From positions 226,322,532 through 226,386,531 of the forward strand of contig CM069432.1 in NCBI GenBank assembly GCA_035610365.1: a stretch of DNA of 64,000 nucleotides, written 5' to 3'. This document shows positions 1 through 10,080 of the stretch, in pieces; the stretch's first letter is position 1; each line of letters opens with the position of its first letter. The DNA comes from Aquatica leii. Its lineage: Eukaryota > Arthropoda > Insecta > Coleoptera > Lampyridae. Below the pieces are notes generated by a model. It ran no database searches. It worked only from the letters and a program-made list of their open reading frames with translations, and was not told where the DNA came from. A program made the position numbers and the translations under genes.

Positions 1-540
1 ATTTATTTTACTTTATATAATACTAATACGTTTGCTTTTCATACCTTTTTTTTAAATCTGTCTTAAGACAATAAACAAAATTTGATAACAATTTATACAA
101 TAACAACATGTGGACAGTCATCCGGTATATCTAATTCTAATATTTTATGTGTTAATTGATTTTAAACACTACCATTCCGGTTGAAACCAATTGACTATAT
201 AGGATGTTTTGAACCACTTGGGTCTATGCCTAATGCAATTTTGTTATCTAATCTACGCACTAACCGGTTTGAATGCAGTAACTATTTCTCACTCTACTTT
301 GTATTAATTTTACGTGATTTTTTAATGTAGAATACTAAAAATTGTTTGATTTTTTAAAATAAATGGAAATAGCTGTTTATTTAAACATATAAATTTTTTT
401 ATTCTTTAAACAATTACGCTTTCTACATAGTTAAATTATTATTGCGATTGAATATAAAAATCTTATTGAAAAATTTTTACATCCTAAACTAATATTAACT
501 TACTAACAATTAAAATAACACAAAATTATAAATTAAAACA
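1..540. other. AT-rich stretch, no gene seen
   Basis: No reading frame, repeat structure or RNA gene can be recognised here. It precedes the first traces of the Penelope-like element. Confidence 0.6.
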
Positions 541-559
541 GAGAATACAAAAAACGCAC

Positions 560-2395
560 ACAAAAAAAATTAAAAACTAATTCACCTCTACACACAACAA
601 AATACCTATACAACACAATCGCAAATATAGAAACAGGAATCAAAAATCAAGATCAAGAAATACAAAACAACATTTGTACAAAAATTACTAATACTCTTAT
701 ACAACATAAAAAATGTATTAAAAAAAACAACAATAAAAACAAAAACTTTAACATTGACTCACCTCAAACAAACTCACCATTTTCAACATATTACTTACAA
801 ACTACAAAAAAGTTTTTGAAACAAAACCCAGAAGTAATTATAAGACAAGCAGACAAAACTGAAAAAAAACAGTATTAATGTACTCTACAAATTAATACAA
901 AAATGAACAACATCCTAAATGATAAAACACATACAAAATTTAAAAAAAAGGCTCAACTTTATCAATTCAAACAAATTGCAATAACTTGTTAAAACTATGG
1001 CATAATAATGATTGAATAGGCAATATCACATATGAAGAATTAATAAGTTATAACGAAACTGCATCCAAAATTGATGGCCTCCTAAAATTATATAAAGACA
1101 ATTACCCATTACGACCAATCATTGCTACATACATTTTAAAATACCTTTCAAAAATATTAAAGAATGTTACCATCTTAAACAGAAATATTATAAAAACTCT
1201 TGGATTTTTAAACAAAACAGATCAATGTAGACAAACATACTACAAGAACTAGTTTACTCATCCAATACAAAAAATTGGAAAAACATAAAAAACCACACTA
1301 ATATCCCTGAAACTGAATTTATTAAAGCAATAAAATTAATACTAAACTATGCAGTTTTTACTTTTCAAAACAAAATTTGTTCACAAATACAAGGACTCGC
1401 AATAGGCCAACCCATCTCATCCACAATTGCTGACCTAGTAATAAGCGATTACGAATCAGATACTACTTTCGGGTTTTGAACCCCGTTCCATATTTACACT
1501 TTTCACGAAATTCATAAAACTTACAAACTTAAAAAAATTTCCTATATTAGACGTTTCGACAGTCATATCGCTTCAGAAGTGTCAGTTTTTTTGAAGAAGA
1601 CAGCGACATGACTGTCAAAATGTCAAATATTGTAACTTTTTCAAAGTTTGTAAGTTTTCTAAGTTTTATGAATTTTTTGAAAAGTGTAAATATGGAACGC
1701 GGTTAAAAACCCAAGAATATTTATTTGTTAAAAACCTTTTTAGATTTGACACTTATACACAACAATCACGGCAAAATATATACAAACGGGTATAAAAAAA
1801 AGCAAAAACAGACCGTTACATACATTACAATTTAAGCACACCTAAATCATACAAAAAAGCTATTATCTTTGGACTAGTTCATTGTGCAATAATATTATCA
1901 TCAGAAAAATTCCACTCACAAAATTTAATAAAAAAAATACTCATAAATAATAATTATCCAATAGAATTTATTATCAAAAACATAAATACACGCTTAAAAC
2001 ATATTAAATTTAAAAGTAACCCAAATAATAAAAACATAGATTTACAACCTAATTGCTTAGGCAATTACTTTAATAATAATTTAACTCAAATTACAAGTTA
2101 CAACTGAAATTTAATCTATGAATTATTCTGCCAAAATTGTTTAGCAATAGAACAAACAAAACAACTACTCAAAAACAGAATCCAACAACACTAAAACTTT
2201 GTCAAAAACCAACATTTAAATCTGGACAACACAAAAACAGCTCTAACCAAATATTCCATAAATCACTTCCACAACTTTGATTATTAAAATCCAAAAATAT
2301 TACATTTAAAAAAAATACATTTAACAGATCAATTCTAGAAATGATTGAAATAAAACGTAATAAAAACTTAATCAATTATTTATACATTTTACAAA
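560..2395 (+). pseudogene. Penelope-like retroelement relic (RT plus GIY-YIG endonuclease)
   Basis: Penelope-like elements encode one protein with a telomerase-related reverse transcriptase followed by a GIY-YIG endonuclease. Reading the plus strand across many stops, the order of blocks matches that family: a segment around 835-880 like the ADK block; a segment near 1070-1160 containing YPLRPI; the RT motif GLAIGQPISSTIADL near 1390-1440; a thumb-like block with DRYIHYNLSTPKSYKKA near 1810-1860; and an endonuclease tail near 2110-2350 with YELFCQNC followed by TALTKY. Both strand and block order are consistent. The catalytic YxDD of the RT is not found: the frame is broken between the GLAIG block and the thumb by a foldback (1471-1713). 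No pseudo-LTR was identified. Dense stops show an old, dead copy. The family assignment is firm, the ends are approximate. Confidence 0.8.
1471..1713. repeat. Foldback repeat inside the Penelope-like RT
   Basis: The arms (about 1471-1536 and 1648-1713) are inverted copies: both contain the stretch reading CATATTTACACTTTTC on one strand, and both end in GGGTTTT or its complement. The centre holds two opposed copies of a motif ending in GAAACGTC (minus strand 1551-1576; a decayed plus-strand copy at 1591-1624). No clear target duplication was found. It sits where the RT catalytic block should be. Confidence 0.75.
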
Positions 2396-2399
2396 ATTA

Positions 2400-2690
2400 A
2401 TATGTACTTTTATTCAAAATCAAAAATTTCTTTTCAAATATTTAATATAACCTTCAACTAGAAAATAACACCCAATGCATGCGCAATAAACATTACATTA
2501 CTTTATATATATATCTCCAAACAAGTAAATAGGATAAATACACTTTAGGAAAATTTTCCATAAGAAATAATTAAAATTTTTTAAACAATTTTCAATTATG
2601 TTTTATAAAAACGTAAGAAGGTGCAAGTTATTCTCCCCAACAAAATTTTTTTTTATAAAATTAAAATTTTAAGAACTGATTAATGTTATT
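2400..2690. other. Spacer between two retroelements
   Basis: AT-rich DNA between the Penelope-like endonuclease tail and the end of the gypsy frame. No integrase and no LTR can be recognised, so the 3' part of the neighbouring gypsy element is missing or unrecognisable. Confidence 0.4.
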
Positions 2691-2780
2691 TATTATAAAA
2701 TTTGGTAGGTACTTCACTCTAATTTTTATTTCGTCGTCAGCATCTTGCTTAACGGACAAGGTAAATTCGATAGTATTATC

Positions 2781-3361
2781 CTAAACCAACATAATCGCGG
2801 GTAAACGGCTTAAAGCGTCCACATGTACCATTCGAGATCCGGCCCTATGTTGTATATCATAACTAAAATCTTGCAATAACAGTACCCAGCGCATTATGCG
2901 CGGAACCACGTCCTTTTTCGCAAAAGTCATATTAATGCTATTACAATCAGTAATTATGGTAAACTTAAGTCCTTTCAAATAAATTTCAAAGCGTTTCAGC
3001 GAATACACGATAGCTAAGCATTCGAGTTCGTACCTATGATAACGGCTTTCACAATCTGTTGTACACTTACTGACATAACTCACGGGATAAAACAAATTAT
3101 CCCCTTGTTTCTGCATCAAAATTCCGCCAAATACGTGAGCGCTCGCGTCACAGTGCAATTGCGTTTCGGCAGAAACCGAATAAATGGCCAACACGAGTTC
3201 GCTAACCAAATGCTTTTTATGCATTCCATAGCCTCCAGCTGCTTTTCACCGAAATCAAAAGCAACGTCTTTTCTAATAAGCTCAAAAAGGGGTTTCGAGA
3301 TTAATGAAAAGTTTTTAATGAATCTGCGAAAATAACTACTTAACCCTAAAAAACTATGCAA
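2781..3361 (-). pseudogene. Gypsy RT C-terminal part and RNase H
   Basis: Two overlapping minus-strand segments. The first (3116-3361) carries FLGLSSYFRRFIKNFS, the conserved block just after the RT palm in Ty3/gypsy polyproteins, and is in frame with the main gag-RT frame upstream. The second (2781-3224) is RNase H: the first catalytic aspartate lies in LHCDASAHVFGGIL, then YHRYELECLAIVYSLKRF and the closing HVDALSRLP. RNase H removes the RNA strand during reverse transcription. The frame change between the two lies near 3200. Only a short linker is visible after DALSRLP, and no HHCC integrase follows. Confidence 0.85.
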
Positions 3362-3451
3362 TTCTTTTGCATTTCGAGAAATGGGGTAGCCTATTACCGT
3401 TTTAACATTTTCTCGGTTTGGGCTAATTCCATTCTCACTAATTTTATACCC

Positions 3452-5326
3452 TTAATACTCAATACTTGTGTTCAAATAACTACATTTATCGTTCCTTAGT
3501 TCTAACAGGTTTGCCACCAAAACACGAAACACATCCGTCATGACAGCTATGTTGTCTTTAACGGTATTGGTTGCGACCATTATATCGTCTAAATAAATTA
3601 GCATTTTTCCAGTTGATACTAAATCGCGAAAAACTTCTGAAATAAACCTAACAAATATGGATGGGCTGTTACAAAAGCCAAATGGTAGCCGCAAAAATTC
3701 ATATTGGCCTTGTGGTGTCACAAACGCTGTATATTGCGACGAGTCGTCATCTAATCTAATGTTATAAAACGCATCTTTGAGGTCTAATGTACTAAAATAC
3801 TTTTTGTCTCTCAAACTATCCAAATGATCGTCAATAGAAGGAATAGGAAACCAATATTTCAAGGTGACCTTATTCAAATTGCGATAATCTATACAAAGTC
3901 GTTTAGAACCGTCTTTCTTATTAATCAATACTATAGGGGAAGCGTACGGTGACATGCTGGGTCTAATTACTCTCCTAGCTAACAAGTCTTCAATAATGTT
4001 ATTGACTAAAATCTTATCCAAACTAGAAAGTCTCGTTGGTCTATAGAAAAACGTTGAATGACTATCTTGCAGTCGTATACTGACTGCAAATTTAGTTTTA
4101 GGGTCTTTAGGACGTACAACATTTAAGTATTCCGTTTGGTATACTTCTTTAAACTTTACAACATCTTTAAGTGCTACTACATCTAAATCTAAGCTAGTGT
4201 TATTATCAACATCAATTAACATTAACTCATCAGTAAAGAACACTTCGTTATCAGATTGATCATCGGTCACTACTACCTCATTACAAACGGGTTTAATATT
4301 AACAATATCACTTAATGTGATTGTGAAATTTGGGTTAGAAGTGAAATTTTGACCCAACAAACATGAAATTGACATTGTAAAGTCAGGCACAACATAAAAC
4401 TTGTGCTTAATCTTAATTCTATCGCCTATATCTAAATGACTTTTTAACTGACACAAAATTTGCAAGGGACTTCCATTAATTCCCTGGTAGCTACCAAAGT
4501 TAGCCGGTAACTTTTCTCGCAAAGTCTCAGGTATCATGCTTTCTTTTATTAAAGATATAGCACTTCCGGTATCTATAATACCTTCTAAGACTAGACCTAG
4601 TTCACAAATCTGAACAAAAATAATATACGGTCTCACCAAGTCTGTTTCCTCTACCCAAAGAGTACCATGGTCCCCTTTAGTTGTTGAGTCAGCAGCAACC
4701 CTTCTTGTATTCAGCTTTGGACAGTCTTTCCTCAAGTAGGCTGTATCACCACAATTATAACAGGAACCCTTAGGTTGTGCAGACTTAGGGCATGATAAGG
4801 CATAGTGCCCTATCCCATGGCAGTTAAAACATTTGACACCAACCATTGACCCCTCCTTAGCCTTGGTAACAGGAACAAAAGGTGCAGTAGCCATTGGTGC
4901 CAGAGGTCGACGAGTACCACTTCTTTCATAATTTGATATCGAGTTCATTACTCTTAGTACATCGTTGAGCGAACCGAACTCCTTCATCTTTGCTTGTGCT
5001 TGTAACACTGTATTATCAAATCCATCAATAATATAGAAAATTATATCTTCTTCAACTAAGCTTAACTTGTTAGCAAGCATTACCTTATCTTGGTAATACA
5101 GCGCAAACTTCTCGCCTCTCCTCCAACGTCTTGCTTCAAATTTACGCATTAAGGTGAGCTTGTCTTCTTTGCATGAGAACATGGCCAACATTTCCTTTTT
5201 TAGCTCTGAGTACGATAGAGATACATAACTGGGCTTACTATGAAACCATAATAAAGCGGTACCCTGCAGTTTTCCAATTAATACTAGTTTTAAGGTTTTT
5301 AAGTCTACATCATACGTGTCTCGCAC
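3452..5326 (-). CDS. Gypsy gag-protease-reverse transcriptase frame (624 codons)
   Basis: A single open frame holds, in order: a gag region; two CCHC zinc knuckles (CFNCHGIGHYALSC about residue 165, CYNCGDTAYLRKDC about residue 188); an aspartic protease with IIDTGSAISLI about residue 250; and the RT from about residue 430 to the end. RT landmarks are SPYASPIVLINKKDGS, LCIDYRNLN, YFSTLDLKDAF, LPFGFCNSP and the catalytic YLDDIM near residue 590. Its length without internal stops is unusual in this window and implies a relatively young insertion. The frame ends at a stop inside the RT, and homology continues in the same frame beyond it. The first Met shown is internal; the true gag start lies upstream across a frameshift. 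Gag and pol share one frame, as in several gypsy lineages. Confidence 0.88.
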   Translation of the reverse strand: MRDTYDVDLKTLKLVLIGKLQGTALLWFHSKPSYVSLSYSELKKEMLAMFSCKEDKLTLMRKFEARRWRRGEKFALYYQDKVMLANKLSLVEEDIIFYIIDGFDNTVLQAQAKMKEFGSLNDVLRVMNSISNYERSGTRRPLAPMATAPFVPVTKAKEGSMVGVKCFNCHGIGHYALSCPKSAQPKGSCYNCGDTAYLRKDCPKLNTRRVAADSTTKGDHGTLWVEETDLVRPYIIFVQICELGLVLEGIIDTGSAISLIKESMIPETLREKLPANFGSYQGINGSPLQILCQLKSHLDIGDRIKIKHKFYVVPDFTMSISCLLGQNFTSNPNFTITLSDIVNIKPVCNEVVVTDDQSDNEVFFTDELMLIDVDNNTSLDLDVVALKDVVKFKEVYQTEYLNVVRPKDPKTKFAVSIRLQDSHSTFFYRPTRLSSLDKILVNNIIEDLLARRVIRPSMSPYASPIVLINKKDGSKRLCIDYRNLNKVTLKYWFPIPSIDDHLDSLRDKKYFSTLDLKDAFYNIRLDDDSSQYTAFVTPQGQYEFLRLPFGFCNSPSIFVRFISEVFRDLVSTGKMLIYLDDIMVATNTVKDNIAVMTDVFRVLVANLLELRNDKCSYLNTSIEY

Positions 5327-5388
5327 ATTACTAATTCTTTCATACCAATGTTTAATGTCCTCATCCTCACCACCAGAGAAGTACGGAA

Positions 5389-5571
5389 TTAACGACTCTG
5401 CTTTACTCGGACTGCAGACACCTCTGAAGTCTTCGTTGCATGAACTACTGACTCGATCAGGTCCTTCGCTGTAAAGGGTGATAGGGCAACCCCCGCTGCA
5501 CTTTCCACCTCATCCTCCATTATCAAGGCCCCCGCCATGACTCCAAAACTCTCATTAACTGACATAACCAA
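5389..5571 (-). pseudogene. N-terminal gag segment of the gypsy element
   Basis: A 60-codon minus-strand frame directly upstream of the main gag-RT frame and in another phase. In the shifted frame the intervening sequence reads LIPYFSGGEDEDIKHWYERI, a typical gag block, so the two frames were once continuous. A start at MSVNES (near 5564) is plausible. No LTR could be delimited in the sequence to the right (5590-5940). Confidence 0.6.
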
Positions 5572-5589
5572 ACTCTTCCACGTGCTTGT

Positions 5590-6640
5590 CGTTAAGTATT
5601 ATTATATTCTTGACACTTTAGGCTTCCTGTACCCCCGTACGTAATGTGTATACCTCCTATTATCACACATCTGAAGCTGTAAGTGTTAACCGAGCAATTA
5701 TTTACTTTATTTTAACAAAGTTACATTTGTCATTCATATTTCTACATTACATTTTTCAATGTCATTGTTTACGCGCCTTAACTAACTTCCCACTAAATCT
5801 TTTATATTAATCACAGCGTTGCCAGATTTACAATTTATTCCTTATTACGTTAACTTCTCTTACAAATTGTTGTTTTATAGATAAATAAAATTCTTCATAC
5901 ATAATACTACTAAAAATTGTTCCTCTCGATTGCGTAGATGACACGACAAAACTTTTTTTTAAAATACCTTTTTGTTTTCTAAACTAAGAAACATCTGTCT
6001 TGCGTAGAATCAATAGACTAATTGAAGTATTAAATAAATAACGTCTCGTCACATGTACATATATTTGCTTTTATTTCGTAACTAAGTTGTTAGTTTTTGG
6101 ATTTTATTCGAATAATGATTTGGTAATAACTGATGATTTTTACAGATTTTGATGCAACACCAACACAGTTGTAGGTAGAGATCTTAGTAAATCCGTAAAA
6201 CAAATATGTACGATACTAACTTAAAAGAACGCAATTCTGTGACACATCGTACTGTGCATGTGTTTTTATTATAATTTTTAACATAAAAACGTTCGTCCCG
6301 TTAAGTAACATTTTAGTAAATTGTATATGATGTACGGTAATTTTTTTTATTCTACTTAATAACCAACTCAAAATCAAATTTTCAAATTGCGATACACTTT
6401 TAAATACCGTTTAACAAAAAAAAATTAACATTGTAGACATAACCGACAGAAAGATGATTACTTTCTAAGCATTTGCATCTTTAAGATTACCAAATTTCAT
6501 TATAAATTTATTATTTTGTTTTTTACGATGTAAGAAAGTATTCCAATTTTAGAACTGCTGATAATGTTGTTACTATTCTGAAAACGATTTTCAGTGTTTT
6601 TTTTTATCGGAACCCAGTACTTTTATGGATTGGGATTATT
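5590..6640. other. AT-rich stretch, no gene; may hide the gypsy 5' LTR
   Basis: A gypsy 5' LTR would be expected in the first few hundred bases, but there is no partner copy to define it. No other feature can be recognised. Confidence 0.4.
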
Positions 6641-6645
6641 TTGTT

Positions 6646-6693
6646 ATACCCATTTCTCACGTGATCGATGAGTTGAGCATCAACATTGTTTTC
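6646..6693 (+). repeat. Terminal-region repeat of the mariner-like element, copy 1
   Basis: This stretch and 8095-8143 share CACGTGATC, GTTGAGCATCAA and ATTGTTTT in the same order and orientation. Copy 1 lies upstream of the transposase relic. Confidence 0.65.
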
Positions 6694-6899
6694 GGTTTGT
6701 GTTACCGTTTAGTAATATTCTTTGACATTCTCGTTTGACGTTTTGTTGACATCGGATATTATTTTTCTTTTATACTTTTATATTTTAAGAGTTATAATGA
6801 TAACTATTCAGTATTTTTTGTGTTTCTGTTGATAAGTACTAAAAATGATAACATTTGTAATTTTGAGGTTTAATTTTTGTAATTTTCTATTAGGTAATA

Positions 6900-7875
6900 A
6901 CGTTTCACGATGTTTACTCCTGAAAAAGCGTCGTTATTGTAATGCATTTTCAGTGGTACTCACAATTTCAATGAACGCCTATTCTCTTCAAAGTTGCATC
7001 AATCAATTCTTTATTTACAATTTTTTGCAGCAACATAAACAAGTTTTAAATAAGAATTGAATTTGTAAAAGGAAACCTAAAGGAAGACATATTGTACTAA
7101 TTGTACCTGTTGTCAAAAAAATTCGCAATCGCATAGAACAAAGTTCTAGTAAAATCGGTCGCAAAATTATCTGTGGCAACAGGTCATTCTAAGTTCGATT
7201 TATAAAATATAAATATTCAATTTTTAAGACTATCAATAGAAACTTGCCGCATAGCATTTAAATGCTTTTGATGACTCCGTACAAGGTTACGATTTATCAA
7301 GAATTACGGGTCGCTGAATTTTACAGCGTATACAATTTTGTCCTGTGAATTTAATTTTCTTCACGGACGAAGCATAGTTCCATTTAAGTGGATATGTAAA
7401 TAACCAAAATTATTGTACTTGGGCAACCAAAAATCCACACATTTTTTTAAAAACAACACTGTATCCTTTAAAAGTTGGTGTATGGAATGGAATGTCAAAA
7501 AAAGTTAATTGGTGGAATATTTTTTTACAATACGTTACCGTAATATTTTGGATCAATTTATTGAGCAGCTAGATGACAACAAATTTCAATTTGGTTACAT
7601 TTAGCAAGACAATACAACGGCTCATACTATTTGAGTTACAATTTAATTAATTATTATTCTACAATGAAAGAATACTAAGCCAAGGGTTATATGCTTCACA
7701 ATCTCTAGACGTTACGCAACTAGATTTTTACCTTTAGAAACATTTAAAGACTTGGAAGATGTAATTGATGGTGTTCGAAATATTGAAGTTTATGAGCTTC
7801 GTAATGTTTTCCAAAATTTAACAAGATCAGTTAACACATGTATCGCAGCTGAAGAACATACCGAACATTGATTAT
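6900..7875 (+). pseudogene. Mariner/Tc1-superfamily (IS630-type) transposase relic
   Basis: Across several frames the plus strand follows an insect mariner-type transposase. The N-terminal part resembles the helix-turn-helix region (FTPEKA then FNERLFSS). The catalytic domain then shows FFTDEA followed by FHLSGYVNNQNY, PLKVGVWNGMS, FDQFIEQLDDNKFQFGY and a decayed QDNTTAHT holding the second acidic position. Near the C-terminus are LDFYLWKH-like residues and SVNTCIAAEEHTEH, matching the usual ending before the stop. In this family an aspartate triad in an RNase H fold cuts DNA at TA targets. There are many stops and frameshifts, so the copy is dead. Exact ends and inverted repeats were not resolved. 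Confidence 0.78.
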
Positions 7876-8094
7876 AAATTTTAAATAACTGTTGTTACCT
7901 ATTTTATTTTAAATAAACAGGTATTGTTATTATTATGTTACCGTTTACATTGTAATTACTAAACCTTAATTTAAAGGTTACAAATCGAATCAATCATTTA
8001 GTTTTTTACGTTATACCAACTTAAGTAATGTTGGTTGCCTAACATATATGTCACGTAGGATACAATCATTTATGAACTACAGGGCCTTCATTAA

Positions 8095-8143
8095 AACCTA
8101 TTTCCCACGTGATCTATTAGTTGAGCATCAATATTGTTTTTCT
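8095..8143 (+). repeat. Terminal-region repeat of the mariner-like element, copy 2
   Basis: Same orientation as 6646-6693, about 1.45 kb downstream and past the end of the transposase relic. A direct second copy is more consistent with the start of another, truncated copy than with an inverted terminal repeat of the first. Confidence 0.6.
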
Positions 8144-8247
8144 CCAACCGTTACAAACGTATGACATTTTTCTACTGCCAGGAGTCTCTAAAGTTGACGT
8201 TTTCCTTACTGAGAGAAAAAAAATTGTATCTTAGCAACAGAAGTATT

Positions 8248-8290
8248 CACTTTTAATCCTAGGAGCTAAAGTTGTCACTTTTAATCCTAG
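8248..8290. repeat. Short direct repeat
   Basis: CACTTTTAATCCTAG occurs at 8248-8262 and again at 8276-8290, with 13 bases between. No function can be given. Confidence 0.6.
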
Positions 8291-8361
8291 TATTAAAAGT
8301 AATTATTTAAATTAAAATTTGGTACTTTTAATTTGAGAAAAATATTTAACAATAATTACAA

Positions 8362-9790
8362 TTACTGTTTATCCACATTGATATTAAATACACAGTTTGA
8401 ACATGTATTAAAACTAAATAAACCACTGGAACTGCCAGTACCCTTATTCTGGGACCAATTCTTAAAGCTGTCTAACACATTTTCATTATTTTCAGAGGTT
8501 GTGACATCGGAAATGACAACTGTGTTAGCTTTATTATTACTACTATCAACTTTCAGTATTCTTTTCGCAATATTGTCTTTATTCAAAAGTGAGTCTTCAA
8601 TGTAGCCTTCCGCCACGGTGCTCGATTTTCATCCTCCGTGTCTTTTAAGACAAGTGAGGTCACCACCGCCGTCAATAATAGAGTAGCAGACGTTCGTCGT
8701 GATGTGTGTCCGGTGTCCGGTGTCCAGTTGTCCAGCTTCAAAAATTTTGCTACTTCTTGCGAAACGGCACTAATTTTATGAATACCAACCACCATTTGAT
8801 GACATTTTCCATTAACGTACCTGAGAAATAATAGACGTTCTACCAATCCTGGTGGACGTAAAGCAACATATTTTCAATTTAAACTTAAATAAATGTCTCC
8901 CCCTAAAGTAAAAGAACGTGGTCTCTTGATTTGGTATTGAGAATTTTTATAATTAAGACGGATTTCACATCAACATAGAGCTATCCAGTCTGCTGTCAAT
9001 TTGCTGACAAAGTGTACTACAGAAGCCATTTTATTTTATTTTAGTAATATGGTAATGCAGTGGATTATATTATATTTGTCATACAATTGAATTTGACAGT
9101 AAAACCTATGACATAACTGACAATGTGCTAGATTACCTTATTATTAAATTTAAGATTAGAAAAAAATTATATGGTTTCTGTAGGGCAGTTTGACAGCAGT
9201 AAGTTATGGTGTTGGGTTGCCTTATTATCAATTGTTAAATTGAGTAATTCATCAGAACGACATGCACCTGCAACCCCCAATATTAGGACCACCTATAAAG
9301 AAGCTTTTTAAACATTTTGTTCTTTCATTTTGAAAGCGTTTACCTTCATCATCAAATATAAATGATCAGGTGCACTATTCAAATAGCGACCAACTTGCTC
9401 CTTTGTAAATAGTCGCGATTTTTTTGGTAAATATCCCTCATTTTGTCTCTTGACAAAAGCAAGCTACCTACTTTGAATATTTACTAATATCAATATCGTT
9501 CTTTATATTCAACGTTGACCGCAACATTGAATATTGTCACCAAAGCGTCGACGGCTTCATTCGATTTGCTAAGTTTGAGAAATACACATCAGTACATCTT
9601 CTGAATACGATTGAATGTTTTTTTGGATGCACCAATGCATAAAACGTTGGTACACACATTCATATATTTCTCGAGATTTTTTTGGAAGAAGATTCAAATA
9701 AATCTCTTTGCACAGTTCTGTATCTCTTTAGGTACACCTAAATCTTCGTTAGGTTCTATTTTTACAAATTTTTCAACAAATTGCACCACA
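8362..9790 (-). pseudogene. Crypton-type tyrosine recombinase gene, disrupted
   Basis: The minus strand encodes a tyrosine recombinase (phage-integrase fold) of the kind carried by insect Crypton elements, which cut and rejoin DNA through a tyrosine. N-terminal SAM-like part (about 9290-9786): EDLGVPKEIQNCAKR, then MKPSTLWSQYSML-like residues and GYLPKKSRLFTKEQV. Catalytic part: GVAGACRSDELLNLT near 9260, then ALRPPGLVERLLFLRYVNGK at about 8865-8810, TGHTSRRTSATLL near 8690 (catalytic Arg), a decayed KRHGG near 8640 whose next Trp codon is a stop, and VAEGYIEDSLLNK near 8590 with the presumed nucleophile Tyr. The C-terminus SFNTCSNCVFNIN fits the family. Lesions: several frameshifts (near 9700, 9560 and 8665), the Trp-to-stop change and a 210-bp MITE (8990-9199). 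Element ends are unknown. Confidence 0.82.
8990..9199. mobile_element. 210-bp MITE inserted in the recombinase gene
   Basis: Inverted ends: CTGCTGTCAATTTGC at 8990 and, on the other strand from 9199, CTGCTGTCAAACTGC. A second block CTACAGAA(G/A)CCAT follows on each side, offset by about 10 bases. The recombinase reading is interrupted between DELLNLTIDN and IKRPRSFTLGG, which fits an insertion at this place. No clear target duplication was seen. Confidence 0.65.
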
Positions 9791-9978
9791 AAAAATCACA
9801 AATAAACCTTAATAACCAATATGGCGACTAATGTGTGACAAAGTGTCCTTGACCACATCGATACTTACCTACTTTGTTTTATTGCCCCAATTATATTTTA
9901 TTATAAAAAATTCAAAGCACAAATTAATATTTAAATGAGTGATTTCGGTTAGAGAAAAAATAGCATCTTTCATTCGGA

Positions 9979-10080
9979 TTAAAAGTGTTCTTTTTTGTCT
10001 CGCAGTTCTGCTGCATCTGCTCGGCTACGCTTTGCCTAGCAAATGCAAAATTTGCTTGACAAAAAAATGCCACTTTTAAT
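9979..10080. repeat. 102-bp hairpin repeat
   Basis: ATTAAAAGTG...TTTTTTGTC (9979-9999) pairs with GACAAAAAAA...CACTTTTAAT (10058-10080). The loop is GC-richer than its surroundings. Probably a tiny MITE; class unknown. Confidence 0.6.

Larger units (their letters stand above)
2690..5590 (-). mobile_element. Ty3/gypsy LTR retrotransposon body, 3' part missing
   Basis: The minus strand holds gag, zinc knuckles, protease, reverse transcriptase and RNase H in Ty3/gypsy order, gag starting near 5571 and RNase H ending near 2781. Integrase is absent and no LTR pair was found. The breaks seen are a frameshift between the gag start and the main frame (about 5390-5430), one stop at 3452-3454 with the same frame continuing beyond it, and a frameshift near 3200 before RNase H. 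A related but more decayed copy lies at 32770-36720 on the same strand. Confidence 0.85.

Noticed and set aside
8333-8605. 90-codon plus-strand hydrophobic frame
   Set aside because: Antisense to the C-terminal end of the tyrosine recombinase, which has clear motifs.
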